A model generated the notes under the pieces. That model was not told the DNA's origin and ran no database searches. It saw only the letters and a list, made by a program, of their open reading frames with translations. A stretch of 23,622 nt of DNA, taken from Ruminococcus sp. (GTDB taxonomy: Bacteria > Bacillota > Clostridia > Oscillospirales > Ruminococcaceae). Positions 1 to 8,878 of this stretch are shown piece after piece. A program made the position numbers and the translations under genes. Every line of letters begins with the position of its first letter. The stretch's first letter is position 1. The stretch lies in the NCBI GenBank assembly GCA_023667165.1, contig JAMPAO010000034.1:1-23622 (forward strand). The letters run 5' to 3'.

Positions 1-861
1 GTCTGCGGGAGCATTGCATACTACCCTGACGGCGTTGTAACAGCCTTCTTCCGAGTATTCAAAATTTGCGCTTGACACCGTTTCCAGCGCCGAAGAAAAT
101 ACGGGAGATGAATGAGGCTGAAATTTTTTCGGCTTAACGAACTTGTACCCTATCCCGAAGCTGTCAAGATATGCGTCGACCCGGTAACCGTTGGCGGAAA
201 GTATTTCCCGTATGTAGTCCTCCGCTGTCATATTCACCGCATAATACCGTCCCATACTTTCATACTGAGCCGCTATCTGTTCGGCGAAACCGTTGAGAGT
301 ATCATATATATCGGAAGTCCGATTGCCGGTGGGATCGTTTTGCTTTTCGTATTCCTCTCTTAACTTGATAAGCAGTTTTATTTTATCCGAGTCACGGTGC
401 TTGTATCCAAAGTTCGGCAGTTCGTCATCGACATAAACATGAACGGGCAGGGACAATGCCCCCGTCAGCTTGACCGTATCGCCGGTACCCTCTGCGGACA
501 TGACGTGATGAAGATACACTTCGTCGTATTCCCTGTCGGCGAATACCGTGCAGTATTCCTGCGGGTCGAGAGGCATGGCGAGTTTTCGGAAAAGTCCGTC
601 AAGACTGTACCCCGAAGCGGTTATCGTTCCCTCGCCCTCGTTGTTTGTTTCCTCTCTTACCGTGGAAATATACATAGCCTCACCGTTGTCCGTCCGCCTG
701 ACAAACCGCACGGGAGCGATAAGAACGGCATTTTCTTTCGTAGCCGGTACGCAAAGCTCAAAGCTCCCCGCACTGCTAAATCTTCTTGTCCACAAAAGGG
801 AAGAAAAATCGTCTATGAAACCTAAGAGAACACCGTTTCCGTCATGGACTGCGATCTCCAT
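1..861 (-). CDS. Siphovirus ReqiPepy6 Gp37-like tail protein, 3' end cut by window edge
   Basis: The frame is open from the ATG at 861 to the left edge (287 codons) with no stop, so the C-terminus lies outside. The start touches the Dit stop directly (TGA then ATG), and a GGAGG in the last codons of dit serves as ribosome binding site. Near the N-terminus the protein reads W-T-R-R-F-S-S-A-G-S-F-E-L (residues 24-36), the signature of the Gp37-like family of phage tail proteins, which sit at the tail tip after Dit and often act as the tail-associated hub. It therefore probably builds the baseplate hub or connects to the receptor-binding fibre. Family call is from the motif plus position after Dit; the receptor or enzyme function of the missing part cannot be judged. 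Confidence 0.8.
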   Translation of the reverse strand, partial: MEIAVHDGNGVLLGFIDDFSSLLWTRRFSSAGSFELCVPATKENAVLIAPVRFVRRTDNGEAMYISTVREETNNEGEGTITASGYSLDGLFRKLAMPLDPQEYCTVFADREYDEVYLHHVMSAEGTGDTVKLTGALSLPVHVYVDDELPNFGYKHRDSDKIKLLIKLREEYEKQNDPTGNRTSDIYDTLNGFAEQIAAQYESMGRYYAVNMTAEDYIREILSANGYRVDAYLDSFGIGYKFVKPKKFQPHSSPVFSSALETVSSANFEYSEEGCYNAVRVVCNAPAD

Positions 862-1644
862 TCACACACCTCCGTATAAAATATCATATTCGCAGGAAAG
901 TCCTATGTCTGCTTTGTACTTGCTTACACGAAATATGTTCGTTCCGTACCGCAGCTTCAGCGGCACGCATTCGTATCCGATTTTACTCATCATGTTAAAC
1001 TGTTCTCCGTCCCGTTCCAGAACTGCGGATATTCTGCCTCTTTTTGTACACAGGCGAAGAGTGTCACCGGAGAAAAAGGTATCGTATACCCCGAAGATCT
1101 CTCCGGTGACTACGTTCTCAACGCCTAAATTACTGACTTCCTCATTCACATTCAGAGTAAAATCCGCCCCCGCTTCCGAATCGCCGTCATAGTTTATTGT
1201 CAGCAGTCCGTCCGTAAGTTCGGCATGACCTTTCTCGCTGTTTATCCAGTACGGGTCGGGACAGAGCAGGACTATCTGGGTAACAAGAGGGTGTCCGTTG
1301 GGAGGGGTGTCGATCTGCGAGCAGTAACCCTTGATGAATTTGCTTTGCAGGGGTGAAATATATTCGAGTGTTATCTCGGTCTTTGGACGGAAGACCCTGT
1401 AAAGCCGCAGCTTGGGAGCTTCTGCCGTACCCTCTTTCTGATGATAGCGGGCGTTTATGGTTATCTCCCTTTCGGGAACGTGAAGTCCCGTTACGGCCGA
1501 ACCGTCGGAGCAGCCTGAAGCGGCTGTCCCCACGGTCGTTTCCGAGCTTACTCCCTCCGCTGAGGTCAGGAATATCTCGGGGTCATTGTAAAAGTCCACG
1601 CTGTCCCCGTAACTGTTTCGGGCGATAAGTTTATACTCAAACAT
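862..1644 (-). CDS. Distal tail protein (Dit-like)
   Basis: A 260-residue protein between the tape measure and the Gp37-like protein, the usual place of Dit, the hexameric protein that closes the tail tube and anchors the tip. The middle contains the segment L-R-L-Y-R-V-F-R-P-K-T-E (about residues 79-90) and L-C-P-D-P-Y-W (about 126-132), which fit the siphovirus tail component family: a beta-rich N-terminal belt domain followed by a galectin-like C-terminal half. The start at 1644 follows the tape measure stop by 13 bases, with an AGGAG-type site in the gap. No truncation is seen. The product is a structural tail-tip component; assignment rests on position and family-like motifs. Confidence 0.8.
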   Translation of the reverse strand: MFEYKLIARNSYGDSVDFYNDPEIFLTSAEGVSSETTVGTAASGCSDGSAVTGLHVPEREITINARYHQKEGTAEAPKLRLYRVFRPKTEITLEYISPLQSKFIKGYCSQIDTPPNGHPLVTQIVLLCPDPYWINSEKGHAELTDGLLTINYDGDSEAGADFTLNVNEEVSNLGVENVVTGEIFGVYDTFFSGDTLRLCTKRGRISAVLERDGEQFNMMSKIGYECVPLKLRYGTNIFRVSKYKADIGLSCEYDILYGGV

Positions 1645-1657
1645 TGTTCCGCTCCTT

Positions 1658-4600
1658 TCAGTATTTTACCGCCGCAAGCTGTAGTCCCCGCCGGGTGTAT
1701 CGCTTTACGTCCCGGGGAGATACGGGGTCGGGGGTGGTTATGTATTGGTTGAAGGTGAAAGGCAGAGGAGTTTCGCCGTTCTTGTTTCCGGAAACAGTGT
1801 TTGTCCCCGAAGACGTTGTTCCGTTTATATCGTTGGCTGCCGACTGTGCCATACTTTGGGTCAGTCCTCCCGAAATATCAAAACCGTTTCCGAAAGTATT
1901 TCCCGAAAACAAGTCCGACGTTTCCGCCGCACCTTTGTAGACATTATCCAAGTCCATAACGGGGCGCACCGTAGGCGAAAACACCGTTTCACCGGAGAAA
2001 ATATCCGACACGGAATCTGCCGCATTACGCATTGAAGATGTGAGCAGTTCACCAAGGCTTTCCGCAGAATCGCTTACATCCTTTGTGCCTCCCGATATGC
2101 CGTTTGCAAGTCCCTGAACGGTAAACTCTCCAAGCTGCTCAAACACCTTTGACGGAGAATGTATGCCGAGCAGTTCCTTAAATCCGTCTACAATTGCCGT
2201 TCCTATATCCTTTACGGCATCGACTACTGTGGTAACACCGCTTTTTAGTCCTTTAATTACCCCGTCTATAATTGCTTTTACAAGACGGTCGACCGCCGCA
2301 TAAAGATCTTCGGAATTGTCCTCAATACCTTTTGCTATGCCGTCTATCAGCGATATCACAAGGTTAATACCGGCTTCGATTATGTCGTCAAACTTTGAGG
2401 CTATGCCGTTAATAAAGTTCAGCACTATGTCGACCGCCGCTTCAATAACGCTTTGAATGTTGTCGGCGATACCCCGAAGAATGCCGTCTATTATCTTCAT
2501 ACCGCACTCAATTATTTTATAGGTATCGTCGGCTATCCTCTCCAGTATCATCGTCACAACATCGGCAACGCAGTCGACGAGCATGGGCGCGCAAACGTTG
2601 ATAAGCTCTATAAGCTTTATGAGAATTTTTTCTGCGGCATCAATCAGACTGACTGCAAGAGTACCTACAGCCTTAAGTATTTCGTCAAGTATCACCACTA
2701 CTGCCTGAACTATTGCCGGAGCGTTTTCCGTAAGTACTTCACAGACAAGTTTTACCATATCGCCTATAGATGACGCAGCGGCTATAAGCAGTGAATCAGC
2801 CGAAAGCAGCAGCGCCGATAAACCCGCAGACAAAGCAAGAGTTCCCGCACCGAGAAGCGCCACAGCGGCTCCAAGCATAAGCATTGCACCGCCGAGAGCA
2901 AGTATCGTGGGAGTAAGAGGCGCAAGCAAAGCTCCTGCCGCAGCCATTACCCCAAATATCCCAGCTATCGTCAGCAGACTTTTGCCTATCTGTGCCAAGG
3001 AGAGATTGCCCAGTGCGATCAAAGCAGGCGTAAGCACGGATATTGCCGCTGCCGTAAGAAGTATCGCTGCGGCGCCTCCAAGTCCTCCCGAGGCGGCTTT
3101 TAAGGCTATGACTATCGCCGCAAGGGAAACTACCATAGCAAGGAGACCTTTGCCGATCTGCTCAAGAGACATATCCCCCAGCTTTTGCAGGGCGGAAGAA
3201 AATACAGCTATCGCGGCAGCCGCGGCGATAAGTCCGACTCCTGCCGAAAGAGTGTTTTTCGGCAAAAGATTCATCGCGGCTGTGATCTCTGTAAGTATAC
3301 CCGCCATAGCGAGCAGACTCTTGCCGATCTGCTCAAGGGATATACTTCCCATGCGTTCTACGGCGGACGCAAATATCAGCATAGCCGCACCTAAGGCTAT
3401 CATGCCTACAGATGTGGATATGACCTTTTCCGCACCTCCTATATTGTTTACAAACACACCGAGTTCTGTCAGAAGTAGACCTATGCCCAGAATGCCCTTA
3501 CCGAGATTTTCCCAGTCAAGAACAGACAGCCGGGCAACTGCCTCCGACATCACGTCAAGAGCCTTTGCAAGGGCAATAAGACCGAGCATTGCCGTGAGTC
3601 CTGTTTTACCCGTTTGGTCTGCGCCATTCATTTTCTGCTGAAATATCCCTATTTCTGTAAGCAGTGCGCCGATACCCACTACGCCTTTAGCAACGCCTTC
3701 CCAGTCGAGAGCGGCGAGTTTCGTTACCGCACCCGCCAGTATCAGCATCGCCAAAGATATACCGATCATTTGCAAGGGCAGCGAACGCATTGCTTTGACG
3801 TTTTCCCCTCCTGCTATTTTGGAAAGTATCGCCATTGCACCTATTACTTCTCCCAGCATAAAGGTTACTGCGGTCATAGAGCTTACAAGGCTTTCCTTAT
3901 CAATAAGAGAAAGACTTATAAGGGACGCTGCGAGTATCGCCAGAGCTATGGCAATTTGTTTTATTATCCCTGCGTTTATGGCATTTTGCCATGACTCAAG
4001 GCAGCCTTTTGCACCGTCGAGAACTCCTGTAAGACTTCCGAGAATACCGTCGCTGCCTATAAGCTCGGAGATGCTGTTTACAAATGATCTTACCCCCACA
4101 GCCATTGCAGCAATAGCACCTGTCCCGAATATATCCGCAATACTGTCAAGGCTAAGATTATCAAGCGCACTTTTTGCGAAATCCCCGAAACAGCCGAGGA
4201 GAGCCGTAACAAGCTCGCCTATTCCCGAAAATATGGGGGATACGGCTGCAAGAGCCTCTTTTGCCTTGGCGATAAACCCGACGAAAACGTCTCCGTAAGC
4301 TGTCTTAAATTCGGAAAATATCCCTTTGACCTTTTCGGCAGCCAAAGCAGCGCCGTTCATAAAAGCAGTCAAAAATCCGGCAGCCTTGTCAAGGACTGTC
4401 CCGAATATACCGGAAGACTTTACCGACTCATCCAGCTTGACGATGAAGTCACCCATTGAAGCGGCTGCGTCAAGTACGTTTCCCCCTACGGGAGCAAAGC
4501 CTTTGATGATCTTTTCCGCCGCAGAGGCAAGGGCGGCAGCGGCGTTCCTGCCTATGTCAAAAGCCGCAAACACTCCCGCAAATATACGGCGCAGACGATC

Positions 4601-7360
4601 CGCAGCGGTTTCCGAGTCAAGAAAAGCCGCCGTAAGCTGTCTGAAATTTTCCGCAAGACGGTATGCCGGACTTGCGTTTGCTCCCGAGGAGGGAAATATC
4701 TGCACAAAAGCCTGTTTAACAAGGTTCGCGATTTTAAGCACACTCAGAAACGAATTGCGGACGGCGTCAAGAAGCGAAGAGATACCTCCCAGTTCAGCAA
4801 ATTCCTTGACAAAGGAATATATAAGTGCCGCACCTTTTGAAAGGAGATCTGTAAGTCCGCTGAAAAACCCGCTCTTAAATCCGGTAAGGTTTTTGAGCGC
4901 CGCAAGTATACCCGACATTCCCGAAGCAATATCCCTCAGATAATCGGTAAAGTCCGATGGGATAAGATCGTCAAATAACCGTTTCAGCGCAGGAAGAGCG
5001 GAAGAAGCAAGGGACGTAAAAATATCCGCCGCCTTTTTTAATGCTTTTGTACCCGTCTTTATAAGCATGAAAAAAGACGTAAACGCCTTTTCCAGAATAT
5101 AAGACGCCGTTTGGGAATCCAGGAACGTGCCTGTAAGCTGCCTTATCTTCTCAATGATATACACCACAGCCGAAACTCCCGAACGGGCAGTGCCGAACAC
5201 AGCGGAGAACGAACCGCTTACTGTTCCGAGAATTTTTCGGACGCTTCCAAAGACGTTTTTAAGTGCACCCGCGGCAGATGTCACCCCTCCCAAGGCAATG
5301 AATTTCCGTATAAATTCCGAAACGATTCTGACTGCCGTTCCCACAGCGTTGATGACCGACGGAAGTATCTGACCCGCAAGGCTCAAACCCTGTCCCGCAA
5401 ATGAGGATATCGCCGTTACCGCTGTTCCGAAAACCGAAACCAGTATGGGCAACACTGAACCTGCCAGATTCACGGCAAGCCTGATAAACGATCCGAATAT
5501 ATTAACTCCGGATGTAAACGCCGATATGAGTATAGGCATTACCGACCTTGCAAGGTTTACGAATATCTTTGCCGCAGTGCCGACGGTCTCGGCAATAGTG
5601 CGGATAAATCCGAACACGCTTGTAAATATTCTTTTCAGGTTATCCGCCGCCGTTTCGGATGAGAGAAACGAAACGGTAAGCTCCCTCACTCTTTCAACAA
5701 GGGAATAAACCGATCCTGCGCTTATCTTGAATGATGAAAACACAGATGTAAACGCGCTTACGGCGGCAAGAGCCGCATTTCCTGCAAACCTCAGCACATT
5801 GCCTATTATCTCAACGGCGGAACTTACTCCTCCAAGCTCGTAAAATTCCCTAAAGAACGAAACAGCTCCTGTCAGTGCCTTTTTGAAAAGCGATACTGCG
5901 GCGGGAACAGCCTGTTTTATCCTGCCCGTAAAATCGGAAAGAGCCGAATTTACTTTTACAAGTACCGATGAAACGTTCGTCAGATCTCCCATTCCCGAGA
6001 AAGTCTTGAAAATTCCTTTTACTGCGGACAAAACTTCGGTAAGAAACGTCAGCTTTATTTCGGAGGCTTTTTTCAAGGTTTCCGAAAATTTTCTTAAGCT
6101 GTCGGTTATTTCAAAAAGTTTATTTGCTGTAAGGGGCGGAAATATATCGGTGAAAGCCTTTTTAACTCTGCCTGTAACTTGGGTTATGGCTTCCATGGAA
6201 TTTCGTGCCGCTTCTATGAGCGAGTCACGTCCGCCCAGGTCTTTCCAGCTTTGAAGAAGAGCGTTCCTCGATTCGGAAGACTTGTTTATAAATTCGCTGA
6301 GGGTATCGCTTATCTCCGTAAGCAATGCCTTCGCTTCCTCAAAGTCGCCTATGAGTATCTCCCAGCTTTGAGTCCAGCCCGATTGAAGAGACTCGTTCAA
6401 GGTGTCGATAAGCTGAGTAAAGGTTTTGACTTTTGTCGCTGCGTCGTTGGCAGTCTGTCCCATTTTGATTATGGACTTTATCTGCTCGTCCGTGTAACCG
6501 ATAGCTTTAAGCTCGGCTTCGGACAGATCCCCCGTAAACTTGGCAAGAGTTTCCGTAAGTATTTCGGTGCTTATCCAGCCGTTTCTCAGCGTTTCTCTGA
6601 ACGATCCCTCTTTCTTGATCATATCGTCAATAGCTATCCCGTGAACTCTTGCAGTTTCCTTTAAGGCGTCCTGAAACACCTGACCGCCCATTCCGGCATT
6701 TACCACGGAGTTCCAGTCCTGTAATTTCAGAGAACCTGCCGCCAGCGCTTGAGAAAGCTGATACATTGCCGTACTCGCCTGCTGTGAGGTCGAGCCTGAA
6801 ACAGCCGCCAGATTTGCAATACCTTTTATAGCTTGAACGGACGTGTCAAGGTCAACGCCCGCAGCCGTAAAAGTACCGATATTGCGTGTCATCTGCGTAA
6901 AGTTGTATATGGTTTTGTCGGCATATACGTTGAGTTCGTCAAGAGCCTTGTTTACGTCTTCAAGGGTGCTTCCTTTGCTTTCGGTATTGGCAAGTATAGT
7001 CTGAACAGCGTTTATCTGTGTTTCGTATTCCTGAAAACCCGACCTTACCGGAGCGATAACAAGAGCGTCCGCTATTTTCTTGCCTGCGTCAACGGCAGCG
7101 TTGGTTATATTCCCGATCGCCGTCATTCCGACGATACCAAGGTTTGAAAATCTGTCAGACAACGTGTTCAGACTTCTCTCCATATTACCCAGAGATAACC
7201 CCGCGCTTATCTTGCCCGCAAAGCCGCCTATGGCAGATACTCCGCTTTTTATCCCGTTTTTCAGGTTTGAAAGAGAATCAAGCGCGCTTCGTATGCCGTT
7301 TCTGAACTGCTCTCCGTCAAAACGCATCCTCACAATACTTTCGTCTATAACACGGTTCAC
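1658..7360 (-). CDS. Tail tape measure protein, 1900 residues
   Basis: The longest gene of the window. It sets tail length and is expelled with the DNA. The N-terminal 100-260 region (Q-E-Y-E-T-Q-I-N-A-V-Q-T-I-L-A-N-T, then N-F-T-Q-M-T-R-N-I and L-Q-D-W-N-S-V-V-N-A-G-M) is the conserved tape measure domain. About residues 1728-1745 carry G-I-H-S-P-S-K-V-F, a motif common near tape measure C-termini. Between them lie two sets of internal repeats (listed separately) and a long hydrophobic stretch, about 1130-1560, with many Gly/Ala/Leu helices that could cross the host membrane. At roughly 0.15 nm per residue, the family rule predicts a tail of some 280 nm (inference). The start overlaps the upstream gp10-like stop by 4 bases (ATGA), implying coupled translation. 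Many plus-strand open frames across this gene are shadows of its biased codon use. Confidence 0.95.
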   Translation of the reverse strand: MNRVIDESIVRMRFDGEQFRNGIRSALDSLSNLKNGIKSGVSAIGGFAGKISAGLSLGNMERSLNTLSDRFSNLGIVGMTAIGNITNAAVDAGKKIADALVIAPVRSGFQEYETQINAVQTILANTESKGSTLEDVNKALDELNVYADKTIYNFTQMTRNIGTFTAAGVDLDTSVQAIKGIANLAAVSGSTSQQASTAMYQLSQALAAGSLKLQDWNSVVNAGMGGQVFQDALKETARVHGIAIDDMIKKEGSFRETLRNGWISTEILTETLAKFTGDLSEAELKAIGYTDEQIKSIIKMGQTANDAATKVKTFTQLIDTLNESLQSGWTQSWEILIGDFEEAKALLTEISDTLSEFINKSSESRNALLQSWKDLGGRDSLIEAARNSMEAITQVTGRVKKAFTDIFPPLTANKLFEITDSLRKFSETLKKASEIKLTFLTEVLSAVKGIFKTFSGMGDLTNVSSVLVKVNSALSDFTGRIKQAVPAAVSLFKKALTGAVSFFREFYELGGVSSAVEIIGNVLRFAGNAALAAVSAFTSVFSSFKISAGSVYSLVERVRELTVSFLSSETAADNLKRIFTSVFGFIRTIAETVGTAAKIFVNLARSVMPILISAFTSGVNIFGSFIRLAVNLAGSVLPILVSVFGTAVTAISSFAGQGLSLAGQILPSVINAVGTAVRIVSEFIRKFIALGGVTSAAGALKNVFGSVRKILGTVSGSFSAVFGTARSGVSAVVYIIEKIRQLTGTFLDSQTASYILEKAFTSFFMLIKTGTKALKKAADIFTSLASSALPALKRLFDDLIPSDFTDYLRDIASGMSGILAALKNLTGFKSGFFSGLTDLLSKGAALIYSFVKEFAELGGISSLLDAVRNSFLSVLKIANLVKQAFVQIFPSSGANASPAYRLAENFRQLTAAFLDSETAADRLRRIFAGVFAAFDIGRNAAAALASAAEKIIKGFAPVGGNVLDAAASMGDFIVKLDESVKSSGIFGTVLDKAAGFLTAFMNGAALAAEKVKGIFSEFKTAYGDVFVGFIAKAKEALAAVSPIFSGIGELVTALLGCFGDFAKSALDNLSLDSIADIFGTGAIAAMAVGVRSFVNSISELIGSDGILGSLTGVLDGAKGCLESWQNAINAGIIKQIAIALAILAASLISLSLIDKESLVSSMTAVTFMLGEVIGAMAILSKIAGGENVKAMRSLPLQMIGISLAMLILAGAVTKLAALDWEGVAKGVVGIGALLTEIGIFQQKMNGADQTGKTGLTAMLGLIALAKALDVMSEAVARLSVLDWENLGKGILGIGLLLTELGVFVNNIGGAEKVISTSVGMIALGAAMLIFASAVERMGSISLEQIGKSLLAMAGILTEITAAMNLLPKNTLSAGVGLIAAAAAIAVFSSALQKLGDMSLEQIGKGLLAMVVSLAAIVIALKAASGGLGGAAAILLTAAAISVLTPALIALGNLSLAQIGKSLLTIAGIFGVMAAAGALLAPLTPTILALGGAMLMLGAAVALLGAGTLALSAGLSALLLSADSLLIAAASSIGDMVKLVCEVLTENAPAIVQAVVVILDEILKAVGTLAVSLIDAAEKILIKLIELINVCAPMLVDCVADVVTMILERIADDTYKIIECGMKIIDGILRGIADNIQSVIEAAVDIVLNFINGIASKFDDIIEAGINLVISLIDGIAKGIEDNSEDLYAAVDRLVKAIIDGVIKGLKSGVTTVVDAVKDIGTAIVDGFKELLGIHSPSKVFEQLGEFTVQGLANGISGGTKDVSDSAESLGELLTSSMRNAADSVSDIFSGETVFSPTVRPVMDLDNVYKGAAETSDLFSGNTFGNGFDISGGLTQSMAQSAANDINGTTSSGTNTVSGNKNGETPLPFTFNQYITTPDPVSPRDVKRYTRRGLQLAAVKY
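2935..3770 (-). repeat. Five short repeats inside the tape measure (about 58 residues each)
   Basis: Units centre on L-D-W-E-x-(V/L)-(A/G)-K-G or (S)-L-(E/A)-Q-I-G-K-(S/G)-L followed by a hydrophobic run such as L-L-A-M-A-G-I-L-T-E-I. Copies lie near 3700, 3518, 3340, 3166 and 3000, a period of about 170-180 bases. The two upstream copies use DWE and the three downstream copies use SLEQ or SLAQ, so the array looks like two rounds of duplication. Each unit could form a pair of membrane-compatible helices. Confidence 0.75.
4570..6245 (-). repeat. Four long repeats inside the tape measure (about 170-180 residues each)
   Basis: Each unit has an (E/A/D)LGG-(V/I/R)-x-S head (near 6240, 5840, 5292 and 4793) and, in the last three, an R-x-L-T-x-x-F-L-x-S-x-T-A tail (near 5650, 5110 and 4600). 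The spacing of heads is about 400, 550 and 500 bases. The first unit is the most diverged. The pattern suggests in-frame duplication that lengthened the ruler. Read by eye from the protein; boundaries are approximate. Confidence 0.75.
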
Positions 7361-7734
7361 AGCTTTCTCACCTCGCTTTTTATCTCCGCCGCAAGTCCGT
7401 CAAATACCGGAGCAAGGGCGGGGTCGATATAGTCCCGCCCCTCAACATATCCGCCGTTTCTCGTTCCGTGACCGTACCGTATAAGGATCGCCACGGAAGT
7501 ACCGCCTGCCGTATTGGAATTTTTGAAAACAAGAGCGGCGCCCGTATCGGTTTTTTCCGTTTCGTAATACCAGGAAGCGGCTGTTTTTCCGGTGTTCGCA
7601 GGTGTGGCGTTCTTCAACGCTTCAACGCCCTTTTGACCGTATTTTTCAAGTATCTTTATGTACTCTTTTTCTGACAGCTTTTCCAAATATTTTTCTGCCT
7701 TTTTCAGTTTGCCCTTGCTCGTTATAGCTATCAT
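7357..7734 (-). CDS. HK97 gp10-like tail/neck protein
   Basis: A 125-residue protein. The C-terminal part R-Y-G-H-G-T-R-N-G-G-Y-V-E-G-R-D-Y-I-D-P-A-L and the preceding A-N-T-G-K-T-A-A-S-W are typical of the HK97 gp10 family, which takes part in head-tail joining or tail completion. In most siphophages this gene lies between the head connectors and the tail tube; here it lies after the tail chaperones and overlaps the tape measure start by 4 bases. A ribosome site (AGGAG type) precedes 7734. Function within the family is not fully settled; a neck or tail-completion role is the usual assumption. Confidence 0.75.
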   Translation of the reverse strand: MIAITSKGKLKKAEKYLEKLSEKEYIKILEKYGQKGVEALKNATPANTGKTAASWYYETEKTDTGAALVFKNSNTAGGTSVAILIRYGHGTRNGGYVEGRDYIDPALAPVFDGLAAEIKSEVRKL

Positions 7735-7760
7735 AAGACCGCAGCCGCTCCTTTCCCGTA

Positions 7761-7916
7761 TTACGTTCCCAGTATTTTGCGGATAAGTCTTTCTATTCTT
7801 TCGGGGTCATACCCCTCCGCTTTCAGTTCCGAACGTCTTTCCTCTCCGTCGCCCCATTCTCCTCTGATGACCTCACAGGCTATCTCCTCTTCGGTCTTAT
7901 ATCTTTCATAGTACAT
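7761..7916 (-). CDS. 51-residue Cpl-7 (CW_7)-like repeat protein
   Basis: A short gene with ATG at 7914-7916 and TAA at 7761-7763, starting 4 bases after the stop of the upstream chaperone-like gene and preceded by GAGGGTGATAG as ribosome site. Residues 13-46 (A-C-E-V-I-R-G-E-W-G-D-G-E-E-R then L-K-A-E-G-Y-D-P) match the CW_7 repeat, the cell-wall (muropeptide) binding module first known from the Cpl-7 lysozyme C-terminus. Here the module stands alone with only a 12-residue lead. In tail gene clusters of Bacillota phages such modules may act in tail assembly or wall contact; the actual role is not known. The motif similarity is clear, function is inferred. Confidence 0.8.
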   Translation of the reverse strand: MYYERYKTEEEIACEVIRGEWGDGEERRSELKAEGYDPERIERLIRKILGT

Positions 7917-7920
7917 TCTA

Positions 7921-8457
7921 TCACCCTCTCGTGTTAAGTCTGCTTCTTCTTGCGGCGTTCATCTCTTTCATTCGCCGCATATTCTCTGATTTGCTCATTT
8001 TTTTCGGGGGAGCGTTCTTTATGCTGCATACCCGTATAAGCGTCATCAGTCTGTTAAAGTGCCAGTGTTCGCATTCCAGGGGAATGTTCAGCGACACCAT
8101 CCAGTAGTAAACTATTTCCGCAGTGATTATTTCCCGCTTGGCTCTTCCGCTTTCTCCGCTGCGAAACGTTGTGGCTGTCATAGGGTCGTTTATATATTCG
8201 TTTATTTTATCCGCCGCCGCAGCAGGCAGACCGGTCAGAGAAAAAGTATCAACATCTTCCTCCGACATACACCTTATGTAATCCAGCGTTTCTTCGTAAG
8301 AAAGATCGCCGTTTAAGAACGGCTTGTGCCATTTGGACTCCCATTTTGAAATTGAGGCGAGAGAATGCTCAAGCCGCAGCACTTTAGGCTCGGTGTTTAC
8401 GAATATTTCCTTTTCTTCGTCATAAAATTCCGCTGCCGGAATGTACAGTGTAAGCAT
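7921..8457 (-). CDS. Conserved tail-module protein, probable second tail assembly chaperone
   Basis: A 178-residue protein directly after the first chaperone (16-base gap, with GAAGGCGGG as ribosome site). It has L-E-H-S-L-A-S-I-S-K-W-E-S-K-W in the first third, an E-x-x-H-W-H-F-N-R-L-M-T-L-I segment in the last third and a basic tail rich in Lys, Arg and Met. This arrangement is common in Clostridia phages between the tail chaperone and the tape measure. By position it may hold the tape measure before the tube assembles, as gpGT does in lambda. No slippery heptamer was seen at the end of the upstream gene, so it appears to be made from its own start. Role is inferred from position. Confidence 0.6.
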   Translation of the reverse strand: MLTLYIPAAEFYDEEKEIFVNTEPKVLRLEHSLASISKWESKWHKPFLNGDLSYEETLDYIRCMSEEDVDTFSLTGLPAAAADKINEYINDPMTATTFRSGESGRAKREIITAEIVYYWMVSLNIPLECEHWHFNRLMTLIRVCSIKNAPPKKMSKSENMRRMKEMNAARRSRLNTRG

Positions 8458-8473
8458 TTTCCCGCCTTCTTTC

Positions 8474-8866
8474 TTACTTTGCCATGTCGATATGTCTGCT
8501 CTCTATTGTGGGAACGATCCCTCTTACGAAAGCCGCCGCCTTTTCTGCGTCAAGGACCAGCTCCATAAACAGTTCGCTGTAAGCCTCTGTCTGATAAAAC
8601 GCCTCCGAAAGCTCTTTGCTTTTTATAAATCTCTTTCCGTCAACGGATTTTTCTCCGTAAGAATCGAGAATTAGCCTCTCCACCGACTCCGCTATCCTTT
8701 TGCCGTCCTTGCTGTCTACCATATGCTGAAGAGTTTTTTCCAGACCGCCCGTTCCCGCAGCGGAAAGCTCCATACGGGCTATTTCCGCTTTGCTCAAATT
8801 AAAGTAAAAATCCTCCGTACGGGGATTGCCGTCATAATCGGTGTATGAGATCGTCTTTTTTAACAT
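8474..8866 (-). CDS. Tail assembly chaperone
   Basis: A 130-residue protein downstream of the tail tube. It contains F-N-L-S-K-A-E-I-A-R-M-E and, near the C-terminus, R-F-I-K-S-K-E-L-S-E-A-F-Y-Q-T-E-A-Y then F-V-R-G-I-V-P. This pattern is typical of siphovirus tail assembly chaperones of Bacillota, which bind the tape measure protein and guide tube polymerisation around it. The ATG at 8866 has AAAGGAG at proper distance in the 12-base gap after the tube gene, whose stop overlaps the site. Assignment from motif and synteny. Confidence 0.8.
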   Translation of the reverse strand: MLKKTISYTDYDGNPRTEDFYFNLSKAEIARMELSAAGTGGLEKTLQHMVDSKDGKRIAESVERLILDSYGEKSVDGKRFIKSKELSEAFYQTEAYSELFMELVLDAEKAAAFVRGIVPTIESRHIDMAK

Positions 8867-8878
8867 GATATCTCTCCT

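Noticed and set aside
2907..3641. Long plus-strand open frames across the tape measure (and similar ones over the capsid, polymerase-like and terminase genes)
   Set aside because: They lie opposite well-supported genes, have no ribosome sites and show low-complexity Ala/Ile/Ser/Arg-rich composition that comes from reading the other strand.
2935..6245. CRISPR-like or non-coding repeat array
   Set aside because: Repeats have long coding periods, are diverged and keep the reading frame of the tape measure.
8458..8520. Programmed frameshift between the two tail chaperones
   Set aside because: No slippery heptamer was found near the first gene's end, and the second gene has its own ribosome site and a full N-terminus.
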